From the NCBI RefSeq assembly GCF_016862435.1, contig NZ_BOMY01000016.1:1-64000 (forward strand): DNA of 64,000 bases, in the 5' to 3' direction. Origin of the DNA: Paractinoplanes tereljensis. GTDB lineage: Bacteria > Actinomycetota > Actinomycetes > Mycobacteriales > Micromonosporaceae. The notes under the pieces are model-generated. The model searched no databases. It worked only from the letters and a program-made list of their open reading frames with translations, and was not told the DNA's origin. Both the position numbers and the translations under genes were made by a program. Of this stretch, positions 50,916 through 59,778 are shown piece after piece. How positions within the stretch are numbered: the stretch's first letter is position 1; each line of letters begins with the position of its first letter.

Positions 50916-52188
50916 TCAGTGCGAAGAAACGACCAGGTGAGCGATTTCGGTGTCCAGGTTGCGTACGTGCGGATCTTGCTTGAACCGGGCCAACTCCGGC
51001 CGCAGGTTTTGCAGTTTACGAAGCACGACACCGGACCCGGTCTGCCGGGCATGGTCGAGGGCCGCCGCCCCATAGGTGACCAGCCGCAGCACATCCGGCC
51101 GTTGTGCGCTGACCGCCGTAAGGTCGGCGAGCGCGATTCCCCGACGCCGTCCGGACTGATGCTTCTTCAAGAGCTCCAGCAGGATCGGCTCTGCCAAATC
51201 TGGCCGGCGCTGTTGGACGTAGCAGCTTGCGCGGTCCTCGGCGAGTCGCGAGCCGTCGAAGCGCAGCCATCCACCGTTACCCGGCCGGGGGAACACACGA
51301 ACACGGTCAGCCTGCTCGAGTGATCGTTCGCACGCGGCGTGATCACCTACGCCGGCCAAGGCCTGGGCCAGGACGGCGGAAACCCAATTGCGGGTCGCAA
51401 GCTCCGAATCGCCATTGCGAGCCAGATCGGCGCTCAAGGCAAGCAGCGGAACGGCGTCTCCAAAACGCTGCTCGTACACGCTGATGTAGGCGTGTCTGGT
51501 CAAGGCGCAAGCCCAAAGATCTATGGCGCCGGCCTCACGGGCAGCGGTCGCGGCGAGCGTGTAGCAGTAGCCGGCGTCGGCGTAGCGGTTGGCGTCGAAG
51601 AGGACCTCTCCTGCGAGTTGGAAAACGTCCGCGTGCAGCGCACAGACCCGTTTCCGTACGGCCGTCGACTGCGGTCTGCGTAGCGCGTCCGTCAGCCGAC
51701 GAGCCTGAACCCAGACTGCCGGACCCACTTCAGCCTTGTTCTGCGCCATCACGAACGCCGCCCACAAGCCGGCATTGAGCGCGGCGAAATCGGCAAGGTC
51801 GGCCCGCCCAAGACGTCCGGGAGCCGAAGCCTTCAGCCTTTCGAGGTCAGGCTCAGCCGACCCGCCGAGACCGATCACGGCGGTGGCGGAGGTGACCAGG
51901 CGTAGCAGTTCTCGTCGCTTCATCTCACTCGATCCTGGGTCCCGGCCCCGAGAACTTCCATTCTGATCATGGCCCGAGTCAAGTGAGCCCGATTCGCGGA
52001 CGGCGAAGCTGATCGAGACCTCGGTGTCGAGGGCCGCCGCTATGGCGTGCAGGGTGGCGAATCGCGCGGTCCGGCGCTGCCCTTGCTCCAGTCGCCGGAT
52101 GACGTCGACGGATACCCGCACGTTCGGCCAGCTGCTCCTGCGTCAGCCCGCTGGCGTGTCGCAGGGCGGCGAGCTGCCGACCGATCAC
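50916..52188 (-). pseudogene. XRE-family regulator with TPR-like C-terminal region, frameshifted in the HTH
   Basis: GTG at 52188 (after GGAGG) begins MIGRQLAALRHASGLTQEQL and LAERAG, the first half of an XRE helix-turn-helix. Near 52122 the frame changes, and the second half continues one frame over as VSVDVIRRLEQGQRRTARFA, then AIAAALDTEVS. After this come a short Arg/Lys-led hydrophobic segment (MKRRELLRLVTSATAVIGL) and about 300 residues of helical TPR-like sequence to 50916. A net shift of one base restores a full family member of about 424 residues. The downstream part is otherwise intact, so a recent mutation, phase variation or a sequencing error are all possible. An internal GTG at 52121 could still give a truncated 401-residue protein. 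Confidence 0.75.
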
Positions 52189-52400
52189 CGGCGCCTCCGT
52201 TCGCTGGATAACCCCCCGACCGTATCGCCCCGGTGGCAGCGCCAGAAACCACCGAAGGGCCGTGTATGCCGCCCCGGCCTACCCCGGCAGGCCGTGACGT
52301 CCCGTCCTCGCTATGCCATCCGGTCCCTTCATTGATGCCGATGAACGCGAGTTCATAGAGGTAGGGAAGCAGCACCCGTCGCAGCACTACAGGAGGAATC

Positions 52401-52877
52401 ATGACCGCGCCGACCACGACCCGCACCCTCAACGAGCACCGGAACCATCTGCCGGCGACGCTGGCCGACCGGCTCGTCGCCCGGATCGCCACGGAGCACC
52501 CCGAGCTGTCCGACGATATGCCCGCACGCATCCTGGATCAGACGCTCGCGTTCCTCAAAACCTGCGCGACGGCGACCGAGCCCATCGGGCCGAGCGAGCT
52601 CGTCGACATCGGCTGGCACACCTTCATCCTCTACACGCACGAGTACGCCGAGTTCTGCGACCGGATCGCCGGCCGGTTCATCCACCACGTCCCCGACGAC
52701 GGTCCGAACGGCGACGAGTGGCCAACCGTGCCGAAGGTGAACGCGGCGACACTGTCGGCCACGGTCGCCGCGATGGGCCAGGCGGGGCATCACGTTGACG
52801 TCCCGCTCTGGTCCCTGACCAGGGCAACCGACTGCACGCAGTGCCACGCCGGTTGCACCGACAGCCCGACGAGATAG
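52401..52877 (+). CDS. Hypothetical protein with a DxxWHxFIL motif
   Basis: The 158-residue soluble protein carries a conserved-looking block DIGWHTFILYTHEYAEFCDR followed by FIHHVPDD, resembling the GRDP-like (glycine-rich domain protein-like) segment found in scattered bacterial proteins. The C-terminus has two cysteine pairs (CTQCHAGC) that could bind metal. An AGGAGG ribosome-binding site lies 6 nt before the ATG. Function is unknown. The next gene begins 62 bp downstream, so they may be co-transcribed. Confidence 0.7.
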   Translation: MTAPTTTRTLNEHRNHLPATLADRLVARIATEHPELSDDMPARILDQTLAFLKTCATATEPIGPSELVDIGWHTFILYTHEYAEFCDRIAGRFIHHVPDDGPNGDEWPTVPKVNAATLSATVAAMGQAGHHVDVPLWSLTRATDCTQCHAGCTDSPTR

Positions 52878-52939
52878 CGATTGGTTCGCGGCTGGGGACG
52901 TAATCTGTCCCCAGCCGCGAACGTCAGGAGTCCGCAACC

Positions 52940-53812
52940 TTGCCCCGCTGCCAATGGCACGAACTGCCGCCTGCTGTCCGAGCCGAGGTTCAGAGTCGCA
53001 CCGGCCCGATTCTGCGGGCGACGTCGGTCGAAGCCGGGTCGATCTCCGACTTCGCCGCAGTGGTGGAGACCCACGACGGCCGCTTCTTTTGCAAGGGTGC
53101 GATGGCTGACAACCCGATGGGCTGGATGCATCGCAACGAAGCCCGGATCAATCCGTACCTGCCGGCTCAGATGCCGCGGTTGCTTTGGCAGATCGAGGCC
53201 GATGGCTGGCTGTTGCTGGGTTTCGAGTACGTCGAGGGCAGGCATCCCGATCTGAGTCCGGACTCGCCAGATCTGGCCGCGGTGGCCGCCACCCTCAATG
53301 CGATGGCTGCGGCGCTTACGCCGTGCCCGGTGCCGAAAGTGCAGGCCGCCACCGTCCGGTGGGCAAACCGTGTCGCACCCGAGGTGGTCGACGGTCAAAC
53401 GCTGGTGCATACCGACGTCACGCCGCACAACTTTCTGATTCACGGAGGCGGTGTGGCGGTCGTGGACTGGTCGATGCCGTGCCGGGGAGCGGCCTGGATA
53501 GACACCGCCCTCATGGTGGTCCGGTTGATCCGGGCTGGGCATTCCCCGGAACAGGCGGAGGCTTGGGCCGGCCAGATCTCAGTGTGGTCGTCCGCCCGGC
53601 CCGGGGCGTTCGACGCCTTCGCCGCCGGTGTCGCCGCGCTCAGCCGTGACCGGCAACAGCAACGACCATCCGCCACCCACCTCGGCCCTCTCGCCGACGC
53701 CGCGGGGAACTGGAGCCACTACCGCAGCGGCGAAAAGCCGGGCGCGCCGCCGCAGAAATCGCACCTTCCGGAACCGGTGTTCGAACAGTCACGTGAACGC
53801 TTCCGAAGATGA
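52940..53812 (+). CDS. Aminoglycoside phosphotransferase-fold protein
   Basis: The 290-residue protein has the APH/kinase-like fold: LVHTDVTPHNFLIH is the catalytic HxDxxxxN loop, and VAVVDWSMP is the metal-binding DxD-like segment. The N-terminal lobe has FFCKGAM carrying the ATP-binding lysine. It probably phosphorylates a small molecule; drug resistance is possible but cannot be claimed. The start is TTG at 52940 with AGGAG upstream. It is in an accessory region between unknown genes. Confidence 0.82.
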   Translation: MPRCQWHELPPAVRAEVQSRTGPILRATSVEAGSISDFAAVVETHDGRFFCKGAMADNPMGWMHRNEARINPYLPAQMPRLLWQIEADGWLLLGFEYVEGRHPDLSPDSPDLAAVAATLNAMAAALTPCPVPKVQAATVRWANRVAPEVVDGQTLVHTDVTPHNFLIHGGGVAVVDWSMPCRGAAWIDTALMVVRLIRAGHSPEQAEAWAGQISVWSSARPGAFDAFAAGVAALSRDRQQQRPSATHLGPLADAAGNWSHYRSGEKPGAPPQKSHLPEPVFEQSRERFRR

Positions 53813-54138
53813 CGCCATATGACAACGTCGCGCCCGTTCTCTGACCTGATGCAACTTGCGATTCATTCACGACTACCAGAGCCTGCCAACGTTGTGCGGC
53901 CCGTCTACGCGTCGTAACGTGGCCCTGTCGGGACAGCGATCCGTTTGCATCCCGTACAAATAACTCGCCGCATTGTTGTCGGAGCCCACTTACGGCCAGC
54001 AGCGCCCAAGGGCTGAATCTCGCGCGCGGCACCTCAAACTCTCGCCTGGCCCGCCAGCCTTGATGGATCGCTCGTCTCGCGTTCCCTGTGACACCGCGCC
54101 CGAAGCGGGCGTCACCTCACCGCGCGAGAGGACCACCC
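53813..54138. other. 326-bp gap with a 5'-leader hairpin
   Basis: The gap is less GC-rich than its neighbours and contains no supported gene. Near its end, CGCCCG (54097-54102) and CGGGCG (54106-54111) form a stem with a 3-nt loop, flanked by GTGAC and GTCAC. This lies about 25 bp before the next start and could be a leader hairpin. Confidence 0.45.
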
Positions 54139-54864
54139 ATGTCGGAGATGGATCGCAACCCGCCTGTCCGGCCCCTGCGGCATGGCGAGGTCTGGACCTG
54201 GACCGACTGCGAGCAGCTCCCGCAAGCCGTGTTCGACGGCCTGTCGGTGCAGCAGATCGCCGCCGAGTTGATGCGCACGCCAGGCGCCGTAGGGGCACAG
54301 CTTCCTCGATTGGTGCCGGACGACGCGAAGATTCAGCGCACGACTCAAGCCCTCATGGACTGGCTTCGACGTCGTTTGACGGAGAATCCCGAGTACGACT
54401 GGCAGGCCATCCTCAACTCGCACTCGGACGGCCTATACCGGCTCTGGAGCGGAACTGAGAACGACATCCTCAGTGACGGCTGGGACCACCGGACCGCCCT
54501 GCCGGAAATCGTCGCCAAGATTCAGATCTCCGAGCCGGCGATCGCCCACCACTTGATCGGGCTCGGCTTGGCCGCAGACATCGGCGAGATAGTCGATCGA
54601 CTCGGCGCCACGTCCGGTGGCAGCGTCGATGCACGCGCCCGCCAATTGCGGGCCGAACTGGCGGAGGCCATCTACGTCCTCGTCGTCGTACGAGCGGGAA
54701 GGCCGATCACCAGCCTTCACCACAGCCACGAAGAGGCGGAGAGGGCTTTCCGTCAGATTGTCGAGGGCGCCGGCACCACTGAATCGCGTCCATGGGTGCT
54801 TCGGCGCAAACTCGACGGCCGCGATGCCGGGCAGAGCTGGACGCCCTCGGCTTCCGAAGACTGA
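54139..54864 (+). CDS. Hypothetical protein with an HTH-like N-terminal segment
   Basis: The 241-residue soluble protein begins MSEMDRNPPVRPLRHGEVWT. A segment near residues 35-60 (FDGLSVQQIAAELMRTPGAV) resembles a sigma-70 region 4 or helix-turn-helix motif used for DNA binding. The remainder is mostly helical with no recognised domain. GAGAGG lies 7 nt before the ATG. A hairpin repeat follows directly after the stop. Its role could be regulatory. Confidence 0.65.
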   Translation: MSEMDRNPPVRPLRHGEVWTWTDCEQLPQAVFDGLSVQQIAAELMRTPGAVGAQLPRLVPDDAKIQRTTQALMDWLRRRLTENPEYDWQAILNSHSDGLYRLWSGTENDILSDGWDHRTALPEIVAKIQISEPAIAHHLIGLGLAADIGEIVDRLGATSGGSVDARARQLRAELAEAIYVLVVVRAGRPITSLHHSHEEAERAFRQIVEGAGTTESRPWVLRRKLDGRDAGQSWTPSASED

Positions 54865-54879
54865 CCCCCACCGAAGCCA

Positions 54880-54962
54880 CGCGCCGGGCACCTCGTGCGC
54901 AAGGTGCCCGGCGACGCTGCCGCAGGAGGCGCACCCCGCGGTACCGGTGCACGAACGATCGC
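54880..54962. repeat. Dispersed hairpin repeat, copy 2
   Basis: Here GCCGGGCACCT (54883-54893) and AGGTGCCCGGC (54902-54912) form a perfect 11-bp stem with an 8-nt loop, followed by the GC-rich block shared with copy 1. It begins about 16 bp after the stop of the preceding gene and could terminate it. Confidence 0.7.
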
Positions 54963-55246
54963 GTGACCCCGGCTGAACATCAAGTCGACCGCCGAAAGTG
55001 TTTTCCCAGCTCAAGAGACGTCGCGAGTGCTCCGGACGTGCTCGGCGAGTGGATAGCACTACATATCAGCGCTGGGCACCCGCGGTCACTGCAGGGCACG
55101 CCGATCGCATGTGCGCGGAATTTGCTCCGCGTGTCCTCCGACCAGTGACGGAACCGCCGCTGGTGGAGCAGATGGCCTCGGTTGGCACCCGACGGGACGC
55201 CCGGGCACTCGCGAGTATCGCCTGCTAGGTACGATATGGGCCGTAG
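54963..55246. other. Gap before the tRNA gene
   Basis: About 284 bp with no supported gene. It must contain the promoter of the tRNA-Arg gene; CTAGGTACGATATG just upstream (55225-55238) contains TACGAT, a possible -10. Nothing else is seen. Confidence 0.45.
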
Positions 55247-55322
55247 GCCCTCGTAGCTCAGGGGATAGAGCATCGGTTTCCTAAACCGTGTGTCGCAGGT
55301 TCGATTCCTGCCGGGGGCACCA
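55247..55322 (+). tRNA. tRNA-Arg (anticodon CCT)
   Basis: The acceptor arms GCCCTCG and CGGGGGC pair with one wobble. The D-arm (GCTCAGGGGATAGAGC), the anticodon loop TTCCTAA with CCT at positions 34-36, and the T-arm (CAGGTTCGATTCCTG) are all normal. The first pair of the anticodon stem is mismatched. CCA is encoded at 55320-55322. The histidine kinase gene converges 3 bp away. Confidence 0.95.
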
Positions 55323-55325
55323 CAG

Positions 55326-57020
55326 TCAAGGCGGGGCTGGTAAGCGCACCGTTACCACCGTGCCCGTGGGGGCGTTGCCGGTCAGGTGGATGTGGCCCTC
55401 GTGCAAGTCGATGATCGCTCGGGCTCGGCTCAAGCCCAGGCCACTCCCCACCGTGCCGTGATGCCGCACGTTGCTGCCTCGGAAGAAGCGGTCGAAGACT
55501 CGGGCCCGTTCGTCGGTTGGGGTGCCGATGCCGCTGTCGGCCACCTGGAACTGGATCGCCGCCTCGTCGCTCGTTGCGGTGACCTGCACTGTGCCGCCCA
55601 GCGGGGTGTAAAGGACCGCGTTGGCGAGGATGTCGTCTACCACCTGGCGTAACCGGTCGGGGTCGGCTGTGAGCCAGATCGTGGACGGCAGGTCGGTGTG
55701 CAGGCGGATGCCGTTTTCCGCTATGCGGGGGCGGACGGCGTTCACCGCCTCGGTGATCAGGGTGCACAGGTTGACCTTTTTGGGGTGCACCGGCAGGTGG
55801 CCGGCTTCCAGGCCGGCCAGGTCCAGCAGGGTGTTCACGGTGTGTTGCAGGCTTCCCGCGTTGCGGGCGATGGATTCGACCATCACCTGCTGGTCGGCGG
55901 TCAGGGCGGTCGCCTCGTCGTGCAGCATGCCGGCGTGCGCGGTGATCGACGCCAAGGGTGTGCGTAGCTCGTGGCCTACCAGGGCGATGAAGTCGTCCTG
56001 GGTGCGGCCGAGCTCGTGGCCCAGACGCTCGGCGCGGCGCAACGCTATCCAGAGGCCGATCTGGGCAGCTACCCCGTCGAGGAGGACGGTCAGTAGTTCC
56101 TGGTGGCGTTCCGGGGAGTGGGCGTAGCAGGTCAGCACACCCAGGAGCGTGTCGCCGTCGCAGACCGGAACCGACATCATGGTGCGGATGCCGTGTTCGG
56201 CGGCGACCCGGACGCGGTTTTGTTCGAACGGGGTCAACAGGTCGGTGTAGACGGTGATGTCGTTGACCCAGATCGGGCGGCCGGTCTGCCACACCCGGCC
56301 GGTGATTCCGGCGCCCTTGACGGGAGCGTGTCCGAAGAAGTCCGCCGATTCGCCGGTCCAGTCGCACCAGTGGCCGACGGCGCCCAGGGATCCGGTTTTC
56401 TCGTCGACCAGGAAGAGTTCCGCGGCCGGCCACCCGAGTGCGACGGCGAGGGCTTCCAGCAGCCGTGGGGCTGCCTCGCTTCCGGTTCGGGCGGCTCGCA
56501 GGCTCCGCTCGACCGCGTGGTGGCAGGTGCGGAAGCGGCTGGCCAGGCGCAGCGCGGAGCCGTCGTCGACGCCGGCCGAGGCCGGGTGAACTCCGCCGAA
56601 CCTGGCCACGGCGAGCAGGGAGGCCACGTCCTCGGGTGCCCACCGGTGCGGACGCTGGTCCATCGCCAGCAGGGCACCGATCACCCGGCTGTCGTTGTCG
56701 TGCACCGGAACGCCGAGAACCGCCCGCAAGGCCAGCTGAGTGCCGAAGCCCGGCCACGAGTCGTCGTCGCTGCACACCACGCGCGCTCCGGAAATCACCT
56801 GCTTACCGAGCGGATCGTCGGACGGCAGCCGGTCGCCGTTGACGAATCCGAAACGGCCGAAGATTTCCACGGCTTCGTCGTGCACCATCAGGAGCACCGC
56901 CATCGGCGCTCGCACGACACGCGCCGCCAACTGGGCCAGCGCGTCACCAGGCACCAGGTCGTGCACCGCCACCATCAAGGCCCCGATCTGCCGAAACGAG
57001 ACCGGACCAGCCCCCGACAT
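55326..57020 (-). CDS. GAF-domain sensor histidine kinase
   Basis: The 564-residue soluble protein has two GAF-like domains (about 20-165 and 185-330). The HisKA helix carries the phospho-acceptor His in FIALVGHELRTPLASI, and the HATPase domain has NAVLYTP, DSGIGTPT and GSGLGLSRA. It is co-directional with the LuxR regulator upstream (55 bp gap). No receiver protein is adjacent. It ends within 3 bp of the tRNA-Arg 3' end. Confidence 0.9.
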   Translation of the reverse strand: MSGAGPVSFRQIGALMVAVHDLVPGDALAQLAARVVRAPMAVLLMVHDEAVEIFGRFGFVNGDRLPSDDPLGKQVISGARVVCSDDDSWPGFGTQLALRAVLGVPVHDNDSRVIGALLAMDQRPHRWAPEDVASLLAVARFGGVHPASAGVDDGSALRLASRFRTCHHAVERSLRAARTGSEAAPRLLEALAVALGWPAAELFLVDEKTGSLGAVGHWCDWTGESADFFGHAPVKGAGITGRVWQTGRPIWVNDITVYTDLLTPFEQNRVRVAAEHGIRTMMSVPVCDGDTLLGVLTCYAHSPERHQELLTVLLDGVAAQIGLWIALRRAERLGHELGRTQDDFIALVGHELRTPLASITAHAGMLHDEATALTADQQVMVESIARNAGSLQHTVNTLLDLAGLEAGHLPVHPKKVNLCTLITEAVNAVRPRIAENGIRLHTDLPSTIWLTADPDRLRQVVDDILANAVLYTPLGGTVQVTATSDEAAIQFQVADSGIGTPTDERARVFDRFFRGSNVRHHGTVGSGLGLSRARAIIDLHEGHIHLTGNAPTGTVVTVRLPAPP

Positions 57021-57075
57021 CCCCCTTTATAGGCCAGCCGGAGGCGGGGCACTTGCTGAAAGGCAAATAGAACTA

Positions 57076-58437
57076 CTAGAGGGTGTCCCGGCGGCGGGCC
57101 AGCTCGGTGCGATTGCGGACGTCGAGCTTGCGGAAGATGTTGCCGAGGTGGAATTCGACGGTTTTCACCGAGACGAACAGGCGCTCGGCCGCCTCCTTGT
57201 TGCTGAGGCCGTCGGCCACCGCGACGGCCACCCGGATCTCGGCGCCGGTCAGGGCGGCCTCGCCGGGTTTCGAGGCGAGCGGGGGTGGCGGCGTGTAGGA
57301 CGGGCGGCCGCCGGTGACCGCGAGCAGATCGACCTCGGCCAGGGCCAGCATGCCGCCGGCGCCGATCGCGGCGTACCCGGCGCAGGCGGCTTCCAGCAGT
57401 CGCACCGCGGGTGCCCGCCGACCCTGGCGGCCGTGATGCGCGCCCAGCAGCCAGGCCATCCGGGAGCGGGGCAGCCGCTCGGCCGGCTGGGTCAACTCCG
57501 GCAGCACCGACTCGAACTCGTGCATCCGCTGTTCGTCGTCGGGTGACTCGATCCACGCGCGCCAGGCCGCCATCGCCGGTCCGCCCGGCAGGTAGACGGG
57601 TGCGGGCGGAACGCCGTCGAGCAGGCCGGTCGCCACCGACGAAGACCCATGCAGGGCGTGGTGGGTCGCCAGTTCCCAGCGGTATTCGAAGGTCAGGCCG
57701 GAATCGACGCCCATGCCGCTGGCGACCATCAGTTCGAGCATCGCCACCCACGCCTCGGTGTCGCCCTGGGCGAAGTGCAGCGCCGCCGAGCCCTCGACGA
57801 TGTGGCCGGCTACCCACTCGGAGCCGTTCCGGGCGGCCAGCGCGCGGGCCTCGGCCAGGTGCGCGGCCGCGGCGGCGAGGTCGCCGCGGAGCGCCTCGCA
57901 CTTGATCAGCCAGGAGGTGACCTCGGCCTGCACGTCCGGACGGCCGGCCTGCACGGCCAGGTCGCGGGCTTCCAGCATCTCGGCCTGACCGCGCACCAGG
58001 TTGCCGGCCCAGGCGTCGCCGAGACCGATCATCGCGAGCAGGCGGGCCCGGGCGGCCGGGTCGAAACTCAGGCGATCGACGTAGCCGGCGTACTTCCGTC
58101 GGGCCTCGTGCGGGCGGATCAGCGTCAGCGTCACGAAGATCGCGCACTCGAGGTAGAGCGGGTCCTCGTGCAGGCCCAGGGTGTCGAAGAGGTCCAGCGC
58201 GTGTTCCAGGTGCGCCTGAGCCGACGGAGAGCCCGCACGGGAGAGGGCAACCCCGGAAACCACCGACACCAGGAACGGCTCCTGGTCGACAAAACGGGAC
58301 ATTTCAACAACCAGCGGCTGCAGGTCCGTAGCCCCGGAATTGCGGGTCAGAACCAGGAAGGCCTGGAACAACAGGCGCGGGTCGGACGACTGAAGCGCGG
58401 ACGAGACCAACGCCTCAGCTTCAAGATCGCTGGACAC
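57076..58437 (-). CDS. LuxR-family regulator with a TPR-like helical region
   Basis: The 453-residue protein has a long helical N-terminal part with TPR-like repeats and a C-terminal LuxR helix-turn-helix: LTGAEIRVAVAVADGLSNKE followed by VSVKTVEFHLGNIFRKLDVR. There is no NB-ARC or receiver domain. It is divergent from the KAS III gene, with 97 bp between starts, suggesting it controls that gene. Confidence 0.88.
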   Translation of the reverse strand: MSSDLEAEALVSSALQSSDPRLLFQAFLVLTRNSGATDLQPLVVEMSRFVDQEPFLVSVVSGVALSRAGSPSAQAHLEHALDLFDTLGLHEDPLYLECAIFVTLTLIRPHEARRKYAGYVDRLSFDPAARARLLAMIGLGDAWAGNLVRGQAEMLEARDLAVQAGRPDVQAEVTSWLIKCEALRGDLAAAAAHLAEARALAARNGSEWVAGHIVEGSAALHFAQGDTEAWVAMLELMVASGMGVDSGLTFEYRWELATHHALHGSSSVATGLLDGVPPAPVYLPGGPAMAAWRAWIESPDDEQRMHEFESVLPELTQPAERLPRSRMAWLLGAHHGRQGRRAPAVRLLEAACAGYAAIGAGGMLALAEVDLLAVTGGRPSYTPPPPLASKPGEAALTGAEIRVAVAVADGLSNKEAAERLFVSVKTVEFHLGNIFRKLDVRNRTELARRRDTL

Positions 58438-58534
58438 GTACGAACTCTAGGTACTAGGGATTTCCCCGGTGTATCGACCAAGCGGTGATCAACAAACTTT
58501 GAGCTGTCAAACATGTCGACCGAAAGCCGGAGCG

Positions 58535-59662
58535 ATGACTGTCGACAGTGCACTGCCTTTGCCGTACGCGATCACCGGGCTGGCCACCCTCATCGGACGA
58601 GTACTGACGATCAACGAATGGGCGGAGGCCGCCAAGATCCCGGCGCGCACCGGGGGACTCATGAGCGGCGAACTGGTCGAGCGAGTGCTCGGTATCCAGG
58701 GCAAAAGCTGGGATCCGTGGACCTTCGCCGACCTGGGACGGATCGCCGAGGTCGGGCGGGAGGCCTTACTCTCGGCCGACCTGGAACCGCGGGACATCGA
58801 CGCGATGATCTTGGTGACCTGCTCGCCGTACGAAATCATGCTGGACCAGGACGCCTTCCGGATGGCCCGGGAATTGCAGCTGCCGGACGACGTCGTGCCG
58901 ATCCAGATCGGCGCGGGTTGCGCGGGTCTTGCCCGCGCGGCCGCGCTTGCTGCCCGAATGAACTCACGGAACGCGCTGATCGTCACCTACAACGCGCCGT
59001 CCCGGATCACCGGCGATCTGGAGGGCGGCGTCAACCCGATCTACCTGCGCAACTACGCGCATCCGCTGGGCAAGAGCCTGTGGGCGTCGGCCGGAATCTT
59101 CTCGGACGGCGCGGCGGCCCTGGTGCTGAGCCGCAACGACGACGATCGGGGGTTGGTGCTCTACTCCCGGGACTCGCAGTCGTTCGGCGACGAGCCCGGT
59201 TTTACGGATCCGCTGATCCACCACTTCGGCGGCGGTTCCCGGCATCCTTACGGCACGCCGAAGGCCGCGGAATTGGCCTGCTATGGCATGAATGGTCCGG
59301 CGGTGAAGCGCTACTACACGCAGGGCATGATGCTGAACCACGCCGCGCTCAACCACGCCCTGCCGGGCTACGTGGATCGCGTGAAACGGATCTACACGCA
59401 TCAGGCCAGCCCCGCGCTGGTGGAGTCGTTCGCCCGGCTCGCCGAACTGCCGGCCGACAAGGCCCCGACCAACGCCCGCCGTTTCGGCAACCTGGTCAGT
59501 GCCAGCACGGCCAAGATGCTGCACGACGACCTCTACGCGGGCGACGTAGCCAACGGCGACCTGATCTGCGTCTCGGTGGTCGGCTCGGGCCCGGAACGCG
59601 GCGCCTACGTGCTCCCGCTGAACACCGCCAAGATCGTCCAACCGGCCACCGGAGAAGCCTGA
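58535..59662 (+). CDS. 3-oxoacyl-ACP synthase III family protein (orphan KAS III)
   Basis: The 375-residue thiolase-fold protein has the KAS III triad: Cys129 in GAGCAGLARA, His289 in IYTHQAS and Asn319 in RFGNLVS. It is somewhat longer than FabH (about 320 residues) and lacks neighbouring fatty-acid or PKS genes, so it is likely an acyltransferase or condensing enzyme for a specialised metabolite. ATG at 58535 follows GGAG; the open frame to 58469 lacks a site. It is divergent from the LuxR gene and followed by a convergent MFS exporter. Confidence 0.87.
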   Translation: MTVDSALPLPYAITGLATLIGRVLTINEWAEAAKIPARTGGLMSGELVERVLGIQGKSWDPWTFADLGRIAEVGREALLSADLEPRDIDAMILVTCSPYEIMLDQDAFRMARELQLPDDVVPIQIGAGCAGLARAAALAARMNSRNALIVTYNAPSRITGDLEGGVNPIYLRNYAHPLGKSLWASAGIFSDGAAALVLSRNDDDRGLVLYSRDSQSFGDEPGFTDPLIHHFGGGSRHPYGTPKAAELACYGMNGPAVKRYYTQGMMLNHAALNHALPGYVDRVKRIYTHQASPALVESFARLAELPADKAPTNARRFGNLVSASTAKMLHDDLYAGDVANGDLICVSVVGSGPERGAYVLPLNTAKIVQPATGEA

Positions 59663-59691
59663 CCGAGGGGCGCCGTCGAGGGGGCGGCGAA

Positions 59692-59736
59692 GGTGTTGCA
59701 TCGGCACGGCCTGGGGGGACGCGCCGGTGCAACACC
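59692..59736. terminator. Bidirectional hairpin between the KAS III and MFS genes
   Basis: GGTGTTGCATCGGC (59692-59705) and GCCGGTGCAACACC (59723-59736) form a 14-bp stem with one wobble pair, between convergent stops at 59662 and 59779. Confidence 0.8.
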
Positions 59737-59778
59737 ACACCAAACCCATATAAATACGAGGCAGCGATCAGTCCCCGC

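Noticed and set aside
55247..55322. tRNA-Arg as an attachment site for an integrated element
   Set aside because: No direct repeat of the tRNA 3' end and no integrase gene were seen in the window; the accessory genes lie on the 5' side of the tRNA.
55258..56775. Long minus-strand frame overlapping tRNA-Arg
   Set aside because: It is an out-of-frame shadow of the GAF histidine kinase gene and runs through the tRNA.
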